Shown: positions 23,207 to 34,181, counted from the stretch's first letter. The stretch: DNA of 64,000 nucleotides from Spiroplasma apis B31 (GCF_000500935.1 NC_022998.1:744001-808000); one strand, 5' to 3'. A program made the numbers and translations. The notes: generated by a model not told the origin, from the sequence alone.

Positions 23207-24061
23207 TTATTTATTATTAGAAATACGTTCGGCTAAGTCATAGTCTTTAGAAATTTTTCAATTCAATAAAGCTCCCAATCCAATAATAAATCCAATAATC
23301 ACAGGGATTGTTAGGATTAACAATACTGGACCACTAATTGGAAGTCCTTTTAAGGGCGTTGGGTTATGTACTTCAAGAAAAAAATATGGGTAAGGTCTAT
23401 GTGGTTTTGCTAAATCCCAATTAGAATTATAGGCTCTAAATATCATTTCACCCCTTAATAGTGAATAAATTAGATATATAATTGGATAAATCATTGCATA
23501 CAACATATCTTTTTTTGCAAAATTTCTGAATGATTTAGCTACGAAAGTTCGATCATTAAATAGGAAGACATATAAAAACATCAATAACGGAATTATTAAA
23601 TGTAACATCATTTGTTGAAATCAAGCATGCGCATTAAATATTTTACCGCTCATTAATGAAGCTGGTAATATTACAGAATTATAGACTACACCAGTAATTA
23701 TTATGTAAATTGTTATTGAAATTGTGGCTTCTCTTGATAAAATTATTGATTTTTTTCAAGTTTTTTTGTCACTAGAATGCTTCAGTGCACTAACAAAAAA
23801 TCAAATAAGAACCATTATGTTTGATTGAATGGTAAAAAAACTCAAATATCTTATGGTAAAACCTTGATAATCATTTCCATAAGAAGTTTTTGAATCATCT
23901 AAAATTATTCTTCAATCAATACCATCAAAGTCGAAGCCGCTATTTGCAATACTTACGATGTTTGTTGTATAAGTGTCTATCAACACAGCAAAAACTAATA
24001 AAGCAGCTATAACCTTATATAAATATTTTCAATCTTTTCAAACTTTTGTTTTAATTTTCAT
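23207..24061 (-). CDS. DUF1600/Pr6Pr-like polytopic membrane protein
   Basis: The 284-residue product has about six or seven helices. It carries family-type blocks FTIQSNIMVLIWFF (first third), HLIIPLLMFLYVFLF (middle) and PYPYFFLEVHNPTP before the last helix. The same three blocks occur in 55377-56150 (TLLSNVLVHVW, HAIVPVAFVIYVLFF, LYPYFFLDVHHNGP) and, less strictly, in 56262-57113. I relate them to DUF1600 of Mollicutes and the Pr6Pr/FAR-17a-like group from memory. Function is unknown. The ATG at 24061 follows AAGGA. A weak hairpin overlaps the stop. Confidence 0.7.
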
Positions 24062-24107
24062 AACAAATCCTTAATTTGATAAAAGAATATTTTTTATCTC
24101 TAAAAAA

Positions 24108-24428
24108 TTATTTATCTAGTGCTGTTTCTATTTTACCTGATGATTTGAAGTAAAATATTCCAATATTAAGAGCTTTTCTTGCTTTTATCATATTTATATC
24201 AAAGGTTTTCCTATTAACTAACAAGAACGTTGTTCCACCAACAATTGAAAATAAACATAAGACACTCAATATTACAAATAAGCAAGCAAATATTATTTCC
24301 AATCTTCATCACCTAGGTCTTATAAAAATAAGAACTGATGCTATTATTGAAAATAGTATGAAGCTTATAATTGATATGATTAATACTTTTTTAATATTTT
24401 TCTTTATATTTTTAATTGTTTCATTCAT
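24108..24428 (-). CDS. Small two- or three-helix membrane protein
   Basis: The 106-residue product begins MNETIKNIKKNIKK, an amphipathic basic start. Helices lie near residues 15-36 (VLIISIISFILFSIIASVLIF) and 42-66 (LEIIFACLFVILSVLCLFSIVGG). A conserved-looking RPRWWR lies between them, with both Trp as TGA. The start has a good AGGAG site. It sits between the DUF1600-like gene and the P-type ATPase. No function can be assigned. Confidence 0.6.
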
Positions 24429-24595
24429 TAAAAACAACTCCTACTAAGAAATTATAACATACTTCAACATTACTAATAAAGGCATAATCTTATTACAAAT
24501 TATTCAATTATTATTATTTATATGTTGTTATCATTTATAGTACATTACCAAATTAGAAATTGATTTTATAATATTGCCGTTAATTGAAAAAAAAA

Positions 24596-24631
24596 AAAAA
24601 AATCTAGAGAGTGTTTGCTCTTTAGATTTCA
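24596..24631 (-). terminator. Rho-independent terminator
   Basis: AATCTA-GAGAG and CTCT-TTAGATT form a stem preceded on the plus strand by a run of about 16 A, giving a long U tract on the minus transcript. It ends the P-type ATPase gene. Confidence 0.85.
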
Positions 24632-24650
24632 AAAAGATTAATAATTGGTA

Positions 24651-27530
24651 TTAACTTTGTAATCTTTTTCTTTTTTTCTTTGTTTTTCTCTTATCGGTAG
24701 CTATCATTTTTTCTAATATCATTTTATTTCTTCTTCTTGGTTCTGGGAAATAATGATAACTGACAAAAATTATTCCATCCACCATTAAAATTAAAGTTCC
24801 TGGTATCATTGCGAATGCTATAAACATTGGAACAAAATATCAATTAGAACTATTATAACTATTTGTAGGAATTAAGTTAAGTACATTATCATTCATTCCT
24901 GGGGTGAAAACAACAATTACATTCAATGTGAAAGATAAAAACGAAGATAATCACAAAGGTTTGTTAATGATTATATTAAGTTTTTTTGAAGATTTTCAAT
25001 TTGATAACTTAATAAAGTTTGCGTATAAACAAGGAGCTACTGTAATTGTTAAAAATACAGCTGTTCTTCCATAATTACCTAACATGGTTTTTTTCTCGAT
25101 ATCCAAGTTAGGATCTCTTAATGCTTTTCATCAAGAACTATAATTATTTGATTCAGTTATGTTACATAGTTCTTCATTTGTTAAAAATGTCATCCCTAAG
25201 TAATAAGCAGCAACAGTTGTAGTTGATGTAAACAATATTATTTTAAACAAAGTGAAAATAATTCCTTTAAACAAAGAGTTTTTACCTTTAATTGGTTTTA
25301 TTTTCATTAAAGTATCATCGTTTGCTCCCATACCAATTGCTAAAGCTATCAGTGATTCAACAATCAGATTCATTCATAATATATCAGTTGCTTCTAATGG
25401 AGAAACTGTATTTATTGAAGAAAGGATGAATATAGATAATACGTTGGCAAGATTTACACCAATTACGAATGCAATAGCACGTTTAATTTTTTGATAAACA
25501 TTTCTACCTTCATGAACTCCCTTGATTATTGTTTCAAAATTATCGTCAGTTAAAATTATATCACTTGCCTGTTTTGCAACATCAGTACCTGTAATACCCA
25601 TTGCAACCCCGATATCTGCTTTCGCTAGTGAAGGTGCATCATTTACACCATCACCAGTCATACTTGTTATGTTATTTCTTTTTTGTAAAGCTTCCACAAT
25701 TCTAACCTTATGTTCGGGATTAACGCGAGCAAATACTTTTATTTGCTCAATAATATTGTAAAATTCTTCATCAGAGAGGTTGTTCAACCTTTCTGAACTC
25801 ATAACCTCATCCTCATTTTCTGTCAAATCTAGATCCCTAGCAATGGCTAATGCTGTGACTGCATGATCTCCAGTTATCATAACAACCTTTATTCCGGCAT
25901 CTCTAGCTTTTCTTACAGCCTCAATTGCAGATGGTCTAACTGGGTCAATCATTGCGACACCACCAAGAAATGTTAAATCATTTTCTAAATTTTCCTTATC
26001 TTCTAATAGATCATATTTATCATTATATGCAAACGAAAGAACTCTTAAAGCGTCATCACTTAGTTTACTTGCCATTTCAAGTAATGAATCCTTATCTTGT
26101 TGAGTAATTGGTCTTTCGACGTTGTCTACTAAAATTTTAGAACAATGTTTTAATAACTCATCTATTGCCCCTTTAGTAAAAATAGTATTGACACCGTTAA
26201 TATTGTTTACAGTAGTCATCATTTTTCTTTCACTGTCAAAAGGTATCTCATCTATTCTTTCAAACTCATCACGCGCATCTTGTTCATCGTAGCCCAAAGT
26301 TTCGGCATAATCAACAAGAGCTAATTCTGTAGGATCTCCAATTCTTTCATCATTCTCTGTAATTGAATCATTACACAAAACTAATGATTTGATAAATAAA
26401 TCCGTGTGCTTATTTATTTTATCTTTTGAGTAATCGCGAGATTCTATGATCTTATTATCTATAATTATTTTTTTAACAGTCATTTTATTTTGAGTAAGCG
26501 TACCTGTTTTATCTGTACATATAACATTTACACTCCCCAGTGTTTCAACAGCTTGTAATTTTTTTACAATAACATTTTCCTTAGCCATTTTTTTAGTGCT
26601 AATACTTAAAATAGTTGTTATGATTGCCGCCAAACATTCAGGTATAACACCTATTGACATAGTTATCGCAACCATCAGGTAGTTTGCTCATGCATTTTTA
26701 GTACCAGAAAAGAATAAAGTTATAAAAATTAATATACCAATTACAAAACTCATCAAAGCAACCAAAAGAGTAAATTTAGATAACTTTTTTTCTAATGGTG
26801 TACTTTCTTCTTCACTTGAGTTGATTGATGCAGCAATTTTTCCGATCTCTGTATTTTTACCAGTTTTTATAACCATACCAACAGCTCTACCCGAAGTAAC
26901 AAATGTTGACATAAATGCAATATTTTTCATTTCTGCTAAAATTGTTGTTTTTGAATCTAAAGATGTATGTACCTTTTCAACAGGGGTAGACTCACCAGTA
27001 AGCACTGATTCATCAAGATAAAGATCACTAGATTCGATTATTCTAAGTTCAGCAGGTACATATTTTCCAGCTTCCAATATAACTATATCCCCAGGAACCA
27101 GTTCTGAAGCATCTATTTCTTGTTGTTGATTATTTCTTAAAACTATTGTTTTTGGTTTTGATAAACTTTTTAAGGAATCCATAGATTTTCTGGCTTTAAC
27201 ACTTTGTACTGTTTCTAATATCGCATCTATCAAAACTATTGAGAAAATTACAATGCAATCTATAAACTCATCAAAGTTTATTTTTCATCCATTACTTATT
27301 AATGGTGCAATGATACTTATAAAACCAGCTGCAATAAGTATTAACTGAATTGGTTCAATTAAAGTTTTTATAAAGATTACATATCATGGAGTAATCTTTC
27401 CTTCTGGAAGTTCATTTTTACCTGATTCTAAGCGTTTTTTATCGACTTGACTTGTATTAAGTCCGTTTTTTATATTTGTATCTAAGTCCTTCTCTAAAAT
27501 ATTAATTTTTTTCGACAGATATTCTTCCAT
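24651..27530 (-). CDS. Cation-transporting P-type ATPase (Ca2+-ATPase-like, type II)
   Basis: A 959-residue P-type ATPase. Visible motifs are the actuator LTGES (about 178), a TM4 region TMSIGVIPECLAAIITT, phosphorylation site DKTGTLTQ with Asp340, the nucleotide-domain signature KGAIDELL, MITGDHAVTA, and hinge TGDGVNDAPSLAKADIG (about 630). TM4 with PECL resembles the PEGL of PMR1/SERCA-type Ca2+ pumps, so calcium export is the best guess; other divalent or monovalent ions cannot be excluded. The C-terminal tail is very basic. The start is uncertain between 27530 and 27545, since the AAAGGA site is too close to the latter. Confidence 0.88.
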
Positions 27531-27833
27531 TTTTTTACTTCACATTTCCTTTTATTTTTAAATTGATTTAAAAAAATTATAACAAAATCTCAAAAATTTG
27601 TAAACTTAATTTAATTTAACTTATTTTTTTTGGTAGTGAGATTTTGAAAGTTTATCAATCAAGTGCGTATTGCTTAAAGGGTTTTCAAAAACATATAATT
27701 ATAAATTCTTAGGAGTCTAATTAATTATAAAAGTCCTTACCCATGAAAAAAGATAGGCTATTATATGAGTAGAAGGATCGATAGCATAAAAACATGGATT
27801 GTTGTTTATTAAACTCACACAAATATATAAAAA
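27531..27833. other. Intergenic stretch without recognised gene
   Basis: AT-rich sequence between the P-type ATPase start and the lipoprotein terminator. Short frames such as one beginning ATGAGTAGAAGGATC near 27766 end within about 15 codons. I see no conserved gene or repeat. Confidence 0.5.
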
Positions 27834-27861
27834 AATAAATAACATAGAAGTTATTTATTTA
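27834..27861 (-). terminator. Stem-loop, probable terminator
   Basis: AAATAAATAAC and GTTATTTATTT are perfect inverse complements around a six-base loop. It lies about 60 bases after the lipoprotein stop, with an A run on the plus side. Confidence 0.65.
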
Positions 27862-27919
27862 TGTGTCAATTTTTAAACAATTGTTTTAAAAAATATTCAC
27901 ATTTTTCAAATATATGGTT

Positions 27920-28372
27920 TTAATTTTTTGAATCAGTTTGGCTTATCAATGGTTTGATTAATATTTCTTCATTAGAGATTATTGGAGATGTAATTACACC
28001 ATCAAACTCTAATTGTAAATATAATTTTTGTAGTTTTGTTGGATATTCAGCACCAACAAATGTAATTGCACCATTAAAAACCCTATTATTTTTTTTACTT
28101 TCTTTAAAATCAGATACTTTTAAATCACAATTGTTTATTATAATGTCTCTTGAGTCCCTAAAATATCCCGCAATTTTGTATTTTGGGTTCAAAAGTTCTG
28201 GTAAGATAACGAAAATATTTATTTTATCTTCCTTTGATGTGATTTCATTTTTGTCTAAAAAACCTAGCTTCTTATCAGTTGTAAATACAGGGAGACTTTC
28301 ACCACAAGAAGTAGCCATATAGCTGGTTGATACACTTAAAGTGAATGCACTTAACATAATCAATTTTTTCAT
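27920..28372 (-). CDS. Small lipoprotein
   Basis: A 150-residue product. The leader MKKLIMLSAFTLSVSTSYMA ends in the lipobox-like ATSC (Cys23). The mature part is predicted beta-rich with no recognised domain (KINIFVILPELLNPKYKIAGYF, NGAITFVGAEYPTKLQ). The start at 28372 is preferred over 28387 because the AAGGTG ribosome site lies inside the longer version. It is transcribed alone. The function is likely a surface protein and cannot be refined. Confidence 0.72.
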   Translation of the reverse strand: MKKLIMLSAFTLSVSTSYMATSCGESLPVFTTDKKLGFLDKNEITSKEDKINIFVILPELLNPKYKIAGYFRDSRDIIINNCDLKVSDFKESKKNNRVFNGAITFVGAEYPTKLQKLYLQLEFDGVITSPIISNEEILIKPLISQTDSKN

Positions 28373-28531
28373 TCGAAACACCTTCATTCAATAAATAAAT
28401 ATTAATAAAAATTTTCCTCTTACAATGTAAGTATATTATATAAGAAGAGAAAAGATTAATTAAAACGATAATTCTATAAAAATAAAATGACTTGTTTATT
28501 GATTATATGATATCTAGTATACTCTTGAAAT

Positions 28532-28690
28532 ATGATTATCTTAAAAAAGGAATCATATACAATTTTCTATAATTTGAGAAATTACATTGCTCTTCATTCT
28601 ATGATTTTCATAGCCAAAAAGCACCATTTCCAGATTCATTATAATAAATCTTGAGGAATAGATGCTTTAAGGTTAATGCTTGAAAAATAA
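28532..28690 (+). CDS. Possible small protein (52 aa), doubtful
   Basis: An open frame using one TGA as Trp: MIILKKESYTIFYNLRNYIA through GIDALRLMLEK. No clear ribosome site precedes it and no family is recognised. It lies next to the GH1 remnant and may itself be debris. Confidence 0.2.
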
Positions 28691-28786
28691 AGAATTTCAT
28701 TAAATATATAAATTAATTTTTATATGTAAAACCTAAAAATTAACATCAATTTTTCTAATCAATAATAAGAAATTGAAACATTATCT

Positions 28787-28858
28787 TTAACATTGGTAAT
28801 AGCCCCCGTCTACTTGATAAACACTTGTTGACGCTCCCCACAGGAAGCTTCAAGGCAT
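28787..28858 (-). pseudogene. Remnant of a GH1 6-phospho-beta-glucosidase N-terminus
   Basis: An ATG at 28858 behind an AAGGAA site opens MPWSFLWGASTSVYQVDGG and runs into a TAA after 23 codons. This matches the N-terminal signature of family 1 glycosidases (F-L-W-G-x-[AS]-T-[SA]-x-Y-Q-x-E-G). The following ~250 bases contain no continuation in any frame, so the gene is decayed to its first exon-like stub. It sits directly downstream of an RpiR regulator, a usual neighbour of beta-glucoside PTS genes, which supports loss of such an operon. Confidence 0.6.
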
Positions 28859-28921
28859 ATTATTAGTTTTATTATTCCTTATATATAATCCATTCTTTTT
28901 ATATTCAACATCAGAAATAAA

Positions 28922-28945
28922 AAAGCACATCTCAATTAGTGCTTT
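28922..28945 (-). terminator. Rho-independent terminator
   Basis: Stem AAAGCAC/GTGCTTT with a 10-base loop, downstream of the RpiR gene, with an A run on the plus side. Confidence 0.7.
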
Positions 28946-28973
28946 GGAAAATATTTTTTAATAAGAGTATATT

Positions 28974-29729
28974 TTACAGTATCTCGTATATATAGAAAAA
29001 TAATTGTGTTAAGGCTATATGTCTATAAAAAAAACCAGAGTTATCCCCTTCAAAAGTGATTATTTTATGACTTTTTTGAGGAAGATAATTTAGCTTCTCG
29101 ATTTGATTTAATGTAGAAATAATATAATTAATATTTTGACTGAAATAAAGATAATTTTTTTTGATAAACTTCAATAAAGTTTCGTTGTCTCTTCCAGTTA
29201 AAATAATCAGGTTTATTGAATTATCAAAGACATTAAGCTTCTTTATTAAATAGTTTTGTTTTGAAACATCAATTATTTGAGAGTAAATATTTGAGTTCAA
29301 AAGTACTTGTGCTAAAAAATTAGCGCTTTCCATCGATTGAAAACTAGGAACTATATTTACACTTTTAATATATTTCAAATCTTCTTTAAAAGATTTAACA
29401 AAATCAACGTCTTCATAGACTCATTTAATAATTGAATTGTTTATAAAATCTTTTCTGTCTTGTTCAACTGACTTTAATTTTTTTTTAGATGAAGTTTTTT
29501 GATACTCTACTTTCATTAATACTATCAACTCACGATAACCACTGCACTTTATAGATTGTGCAAATTTTGTAACTGTTGACTTTGCTACATAACAATCACG
29601 TGAGATTTCGTCTTGTGTTTTAAAAACTCCACTTGAGTACATTTCAATCAACTTAGTAGCTATTAATTTAAATGTAGTTTTCTTAGTTTGTCTTGATAAG
29701 TTTTCTAATTGTTCATAGATTGACAACAT
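28974..29729 (-). CDS. MurR/RpiR-family transcriptional regulator
   Basis: The 251-residue product has an N-terminal RpiR helix-turn-helix: KTQDEISRDCYVAKSTVTKF (about residues 38-57). It is followed by a divergent sugar-phosphate-binding-type (SIS-like) domain in which NIVPSFQSMESANFLAQVL and INLIILTGRDNETLLKF fit the expected beta-alpha pattern. The family senses phosphosugars. The ATG at 29729 has AAAGGG before it and is preferred over a TTG at 29750. It lies 24 bases after the aldo/keto reductase gene and before the GH1 remnant, so its original target operon may be partly lost. Confidence 0.75.
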
Positions 29730-29753
29730 AAACTTATACCCTTTCAACAAAAT

Positions 29754-30575
29754 TTAAAAATCAAAGTTATTTGGATCTGGTCCGTCACGGTACTCAGAAA
29801 TACTTGCTAATAATTCCATATCTTCGATAGTTAATTCAAAATCATCTATTTTAATGTTTTCTACAACCCTTTCTGGTTTAGAGGATTTTGGTATAATGAC
29901 ATACCCCTTTTGATATGCTCATCTTAAGCATATTTGAGGTTCACTTTTTTGATACTTCTTAGCTAATGTTTTGATTTGTTCTATATCAAAACATTTTCCT
30001 CTTATTAATGTACCCCATGACTCAACAACTATTCCATAATTTTGACAAGCTTTTACCAAAGAATTACATTGAAGTGCAGGGTGTAATTCAAACTGATTAA
30101 TAACAGGTTTAATTCTTGCAACTTTCATCAGTTCATCTAAATGTTCATTAAGGAAATTACTTACACCAATTGATTGAACTTTACCTTCATCAACCGCTTC
30201 TTCAAGAGCTTTTCAACATTCTAATCTATTTTCTGTTGGTCAATGAACTAATACCAAGTCTAAATATTCTAATTCAAGTTCTTCAAGCATAACTTGGATA
30301 GCTAACTTAGCTTTTTCATAATCGTGGCTACTATTCCATACTTTTGATGTTATGAATAATTCCCCTCTTGGTACACCTGAATCTTTTATTGCTTTAGCAA
30401 TAATCTTATGATTCCCATAAATTGTAGCAGTATCTATATGACGATAACCTGCTTTTAAGGCTGCTAGAACTGAAGAATATGTTTCGTGTTCATTAGTTAA
30501 TTTATAGGTACCAAGACCTACTTGCGGGATTTCTAATCCGTTATTAAATTTTAGATATTTTTTTAGAATACTCAT
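29754..30575 (-). CDS. Aldo/keto reductase
   Basis: The 273-residue product covers the whole aldo/keto reductase barrel. Visible elements are GLGTYKLT, HIDTATIYGN (catalytic Asp and Tyr), ITSKVWN (catalytic Lys), DLVLVHWP (catalytic His), IGVSNF, INQFELHPALQ and the NADPH-site VIIPKSSKPERVVEN. It reduces small aldehydes or ketones with NADPH, often methylglyoxal or sugars in bacteria of this size class. The start ATG follows AGAGGTAA. It is probably co-transcribed with the RpiR gene. Confidence 0.9.
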
Positions 30576-30612
30576 TATGATTACCTCTTTTTGTTATTTT
30601 ATAACAAAGATA

Positions 30613-30651
30613 AAAAAAATGTAATTAATACAACTATTAATTACATTTTTT
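30613..30651. terminator. Stem-loop terminator
   Basis: AAAAATGTAATTAATA and TATTAATTACATTTTT form a 16-bp stem around CAAC, with A and T runs on both sides. It closes the lipoprotein gene 30669-31064. Confidence 0.88.
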
Positions 30652-30668
30652 ATGATTTAAAATTTGTT

Positions 30669-31064
30669 TTATTCTGTAATTTTTACATTAAATGATTTTG
30701 TTTCTTCTTTGCTTGATCATATATATTTGTCTTTATCTTTTGAATCGCTGATTGAATATTTATATTTTACTTTAATTGTTTTTGTGACAACGCTAGCCTC
30801 AACAAATAAGATTTTACCATTAGCAGCAGGATCAGCATCATTGGCAGTTACATTATTAACAGAAGTTGCAGCATCTTTTACTGCTTTAATTGCTTCGTCG
30901 TTATTTTTGAATGTTTTATCTTTTACTGCTTCTTCGATTTTTGCTAACATATTTTTTTCTGTTTCACTAGTTTCTTTTGAAACTTTTGTTCCACAAGAGA
31001 TAACTGTCGCACCAGTTGTAGCAACCATTCCCATTGCTCCTAATATTCCAAGAATTTTTTTCAT
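30669..31064 (-). CDS. Spiralin-like single-domain lipoprotein
   Basis: The 131-residue product has leader MKKILGILGAMGMVATTGAT and lipobox VISC (Cys24). The leader is nearly the same as those of the repeat lipoproteins at 6839 and 39252. The mature part is one domain with ML-KIEEAVKDKTFKNNDEA, an AA-rich linker and a beta-rich end TIKVKYKYSIS...FNVKITE. It may correspond to one unit of the tandem-repeat lipoprotein. The start at 31064 follows AGAGGGAA. A 5' stem-loop lies at 31088-31115. Confidence 0.8.
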
Positions 31065-31087
31065 TTTATTCCCTCTTTCCATATGAT

Positions 31088-31115
31088 ATTGTATTCAAAT
31101 TTTTTCAAATACAAT
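31088..31115 (-). promoter_or_regulatory. Inverted repeat at predicted 5' end of lipoprotein mRNA
   Basis: ATTGTATT and AATACAAT are perfect inverse complements around a 12-base loop. On the minus strand a TATCAT -10-like box lies about five bases before the repeat, which puts the transcript start at its first arm. The ribosome site follows the repeat. Confidence 0.5.
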
Positions 31116-31154
31116 TTTTATGATAGAGAAAAAAAAGAAAAAACATAGGTTTTT

Positions 31155-32006
31155 TTAAATAAACTCTTCTATTAGTTCTGTAATTTTTTTACCAACACCG
31201 TCATTATCAATGGAATCGATGACCTCTTTAGATAGTTTTTTTATTCCATCAATGGCATTTCCCATCGCATAAGAGTTAGGAAAGACTTTAAACATTGGAT
31301 AATCATTAAACTCATCACCAAACACGTGAACATCTTCATCGGATAAGTTAAAATGTTTCAATAAAGCTCTGATACCCCAATCTTTACCAGCACCTTTTTT
31401 ATAAATTTCTATATTAGTTCTTTTATTATAATTGAAAGAAATTATTTCAATGTCTAAATTTTTTAATGCATTATAGACATCCTCTTTTTCTTGAGAAGTA
31501 AAACACTCTACATTGATTGAAGGGAAAGACTCTAATTTAATAATGTGCTTATATAATTCTTCATAATTATTGTAGACATTAAAAGCTTTATCTTTTTTAT
31601 GAGAAAAGTCTCATTTTATTTCTTTGAACTCCATAACATAACCAGCATCTTTAACCAAATGAACTTCAAAATCTCCTAATAAACTATATTTGAAGTTTTT
31701 TTTGTGTAATATATCAACTATACTTATCAATTCTTCATTAAAAAAGTGTAATTTATCAATGTAAGAATGTGTAAAGGGGTCAATTACACTGATACCATTT
31801 GTTGTTATGAGAGGTAGCTTTATGTCCAATGTTTTTGCATGATCTACGGTTAAAAAATAATTTCTACCAGTAACAAAAGTTAAAGCATGATTGGTTTTTT
31901 CCTTAAATTCTTTAATAAGATTTATAGTATTCATAGATATTTGATTGTTTCTGTTAACAATAGTCCCGTCTAAGTCTGTTGCCACTACTTTTTTGATTTT
32001 GTACAT
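31155..32006 (-). CDS. HAD-superfamily Cof-type phosphatase
   Basis: The 283-residue product has HAD motif I DLDGTIV (nucleophile Asp near residue 11), motif II FVTGRN, the KGAGKDWG lysine (motif III) and motif IV GDEFNDYPMF. The C2B cap between them is typical for Cof/YidA phosphatases of sugar or nucleotide phosphates. The exact substrate is not evident. It is the last gene of a run with EngB (32031-32618); the gap is 24 bases. Confidence 0.88.
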
Positions 32007-32030
32007 ATCGATTCCCCTTTTTCTCTAATA

Positions 32031-32618
32031 TTATGGGTTGATCATTTCAACTAGTACATCATAAACATTTTGCAAACTGTTTTTTTCCATAGAGGAAATT
32101 GACAAAAATTTATCCGTATCCACAACTTTTAAAGTTTCTTTTATGATTTTTTCATTTTTTTTGATATCGTTTTTTTTACATTTGTCTTTTTTTGTTGCAA
32201 CAATCAAAACAGGTATATTATGGTGTTTAAAAAAATTGTACATTTCTACATCATCGTTTGTTGGTTTATGTCTTAGGTCAACCAGCTGACATACAAATTT
32301 CAAATTATTTCTAGATGTTAAGTATTCATCCATCATTTTTGCAAACTCAAGTTTTTGTTCATGATTAACTCTCGCAAAACCATAACCAGGTGCATCGACA
32401 ATTCTAAACTCACCATTATTTATGTCAAAAAAATTCAATAATCTAGTTTTTCCAGGAGTTGAAGAGGTTTTCGCTAACTTATTTTGATTAGTTAAGGCAT
32501 TTATAAATGTTGATTTTCCAACGTTACTTCTTCCGATGAAACAAACTTCATTAACATTGTCTTGTATTCATCCACTTTTTTGAGCTGCTGATTTTATAAA
32601 TTTAGCTTGTTTTATCAT
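32031..32618 (-). CDS. engB: Ribosome biogenesis GTPase EngB/YihA (YsxC)
   Basis: The 195-residue GTPase fits the family length. G1 is GRSNVGKST, G2 has TPGKT, G3 is DAPGYG and G4 is ATKKDK, preceded by VCQLVDLRHKPT, all diagnostic for EngB. It acts in assembly of the large ribosomal subunit. The ATG at 32618 follows AGGAA. It is followed 24 bases later by the HAD phosphatase. Confidence 0.93.
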
Positions 32619-32638
32619 ATATTATTCCTGATCTATAA

Positions 32639-32965
32639 TTAATCCTTTTGTATTTTTTCAAAGGGTTTAATTAAATTTTTAAATTCCTTATCCAAGTTTT
32701 GGAAAGGATCTTTAGTTGACTTTTCACTAATTAATACTACTTCGTAGTAGTATTTATTCAAATCTGCTACATATTTTTCTTGCTTTTCTATTTGTTTTTC
32801 GGTTACTTCATTATCAACGTTATCACCGTAATAACTTTCTTTAAGGGATTTCAGGAAAGTTTCTTGCATTTCTAAGTATGAAAAAAAGTCTTCTTTTTTA
32901 ATTTTTTTAATATTCTTTTTTGAAAATAACTTTTTTTCCTCTTTATTTAAAAATGTTTTCATCAT
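32639..32965 (-). CDS. Small charged soluble protein, unknown
   Basis: The 108-residue product is rich in Lys and Glu and mostly helical, with heptad-like stretches (NEVTEKQIEKQEKYVADLNKYYYEV). No family was recognised. The start MMKTFLNKEE follows an AGGTCGGAAG site. It ends 20 bases before EngB and is probably in the same transcript. Whether it serves ribosome assembly is not known. Confidence 0.6.
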   Translation of the reverse strand: MMKTFLNKEEKKLFSKKNIKKIKKEDFFSYLEMQETFLKSLKESYYGDNVDNEVTEKQIEKQEKYVADLNKYYYEVVLISEKSTKDPFQNLDKEFKNLIKPFEKIQKD

Positions 32966-33044
32966 TTCGACTTCCGACCTTTCTTTAATATTATTATAAT
33001 TATAATTTAAAGAGTAAGAAAAATTGTATATTATTTTAATAAGT

Positions 33045-33581
33045 TTAGTTTACCTTAAATCAATCATATAATTCTCAATGATATTTGATAGTCATTGTTT
33101 CAATGTTTTCCTCTTCATTTTTGAATGTAATTATAAGTGATTTTCTTCTTAATGTTGGTTGAATCGATATTATAGATTCCTTAGAAATTAAATTATTTAT
33201 AAAAAAATAATTGCCTTGATATTCTGCAATATACATAGAATTAATTATTTTTTGACCAGTTAATATTATTAACAAAATAATCAAAATATAAAATAAGTAT
33301 AAGATATTAAAAACCAAACCAAGATGGTGCTTATCATTTTCCCCAAGAACCAAGGACATTGTTCCTAAAGTTATATTAACTGATAAAAAGAAAGGTACAA
33401 TAAAGCAAATTGTTCAATAAAACAGATGATAAACTGGTTTTCTTATATATACACGATCTTTATCTAGTTTTTGCAATTTCCTTAATCTAATAATAGTGAT
33501 TGTTAACATTGATAAGTAAACTAATGTACAAATTAAAATCATAATTAACCCAGTAATTATTTTGGTTTTTGATATTATCAT
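33045..33581 (-). CDS. Membrane protein with C-terminal PH-like domain, unknown
   Basis: The 178-residue product has about four hydrophobic segments in its first 120 residues (for example IITGLIMILICTLVYLSML and ILYLFYILIILLIILTG). A beta-rich tail follows: YQGNYFFINNLISKESIISI, RRKSLIITFKNEE, IKYHWELYDWF. The strand pattern resembles bacterial PH-like domains, but this is only an impression. Its ATG is preceded directly by the TAA of the next gene upstream (TAAATG) and by a strong AGGGAGG inside that gene, so translation of the pair is coupled. Confidence 0.65.
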
Positions 33582-34181
33582 TTAATTATTACCTCCCTCT
33601 ATAATTTTTTTGAATGTTGTAAGTAACTCGATATCCGAAATATTAATACGATATCTAACTTTCTCTAGAACAATTTCAATTCCATTATATCAAGTCTTAT
33701 CAATATTATAAGTTGCCCCATAAATATTTTTTATCTTTGTTATAGGGAACTGTATAAATTCATTTGGTGTTTCAAACAACACGCGATTATTAGTGACAAA
33801 AATACTAGTTACTAGACAACTTTTCTTATGTTTTATATATATTAAAGAAAAATTATTTTTTAAGGAGCGATAAAATTCAAATTTAGGATTTGCATCATTG
33901 ATAGACTTTTTCTTTTGTTTCTTAATTATTGGATAAACATATAAGGGTATATTTGAAGCAAAATAGTAACACTCTTCATCTTTTGGCATTTCATATTTTA
34001 CATCATATGTTTTTAAAGTAAAATCTGGATCAACATTCTTTAATATTTGAGTGTATTCTTTATTTAAAGACAAATAATTTTTATGTCTTACCTTATATAT
34101 TATCGCCAAGGAACCTGTAATTAATAAAGCAAATATTCATATAATTATTATTATTACTAGCATTTTTTCTTTATAACCCAT
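33582..34181 (-). CDS. Membrane-anchored protein with PH-like tail, unknown
   Basis: The 199-residue product has one or two N-terminal helices (MLVIIIIIWIFALLITGSLAII), then a soluble domain. Its end (FVTNNRVLFETPNEFIQF, ITKIKNIYGATYNI, GIEIVLEKVRYRINISD) has the same sequence of strands as the tail of the downstream gene 33045-33581. The two look like distant relatives. The ATG at 34181 follows GGAG. Its stop touches the start of the next gene. Confidence 0.6.

Noticed and set aside
27766-27815. Short frame MSRRIDSIKTWIVVY
   Set aside because: Fifteen codons, no ribosome site, no family match.
30664-31086. Plus-strand open frame over the small lipoprotein gene
   Set aside because: Antisense shadow; the minus strand carries the lipobox and ribosome site.
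31127-31156. Possible terminator AAAAAAC...GTTTTTT after the HAD phosphatase gene
   Set aside because: The stem is almost only A-T in homopolymers with a very short loop; too weak to call.
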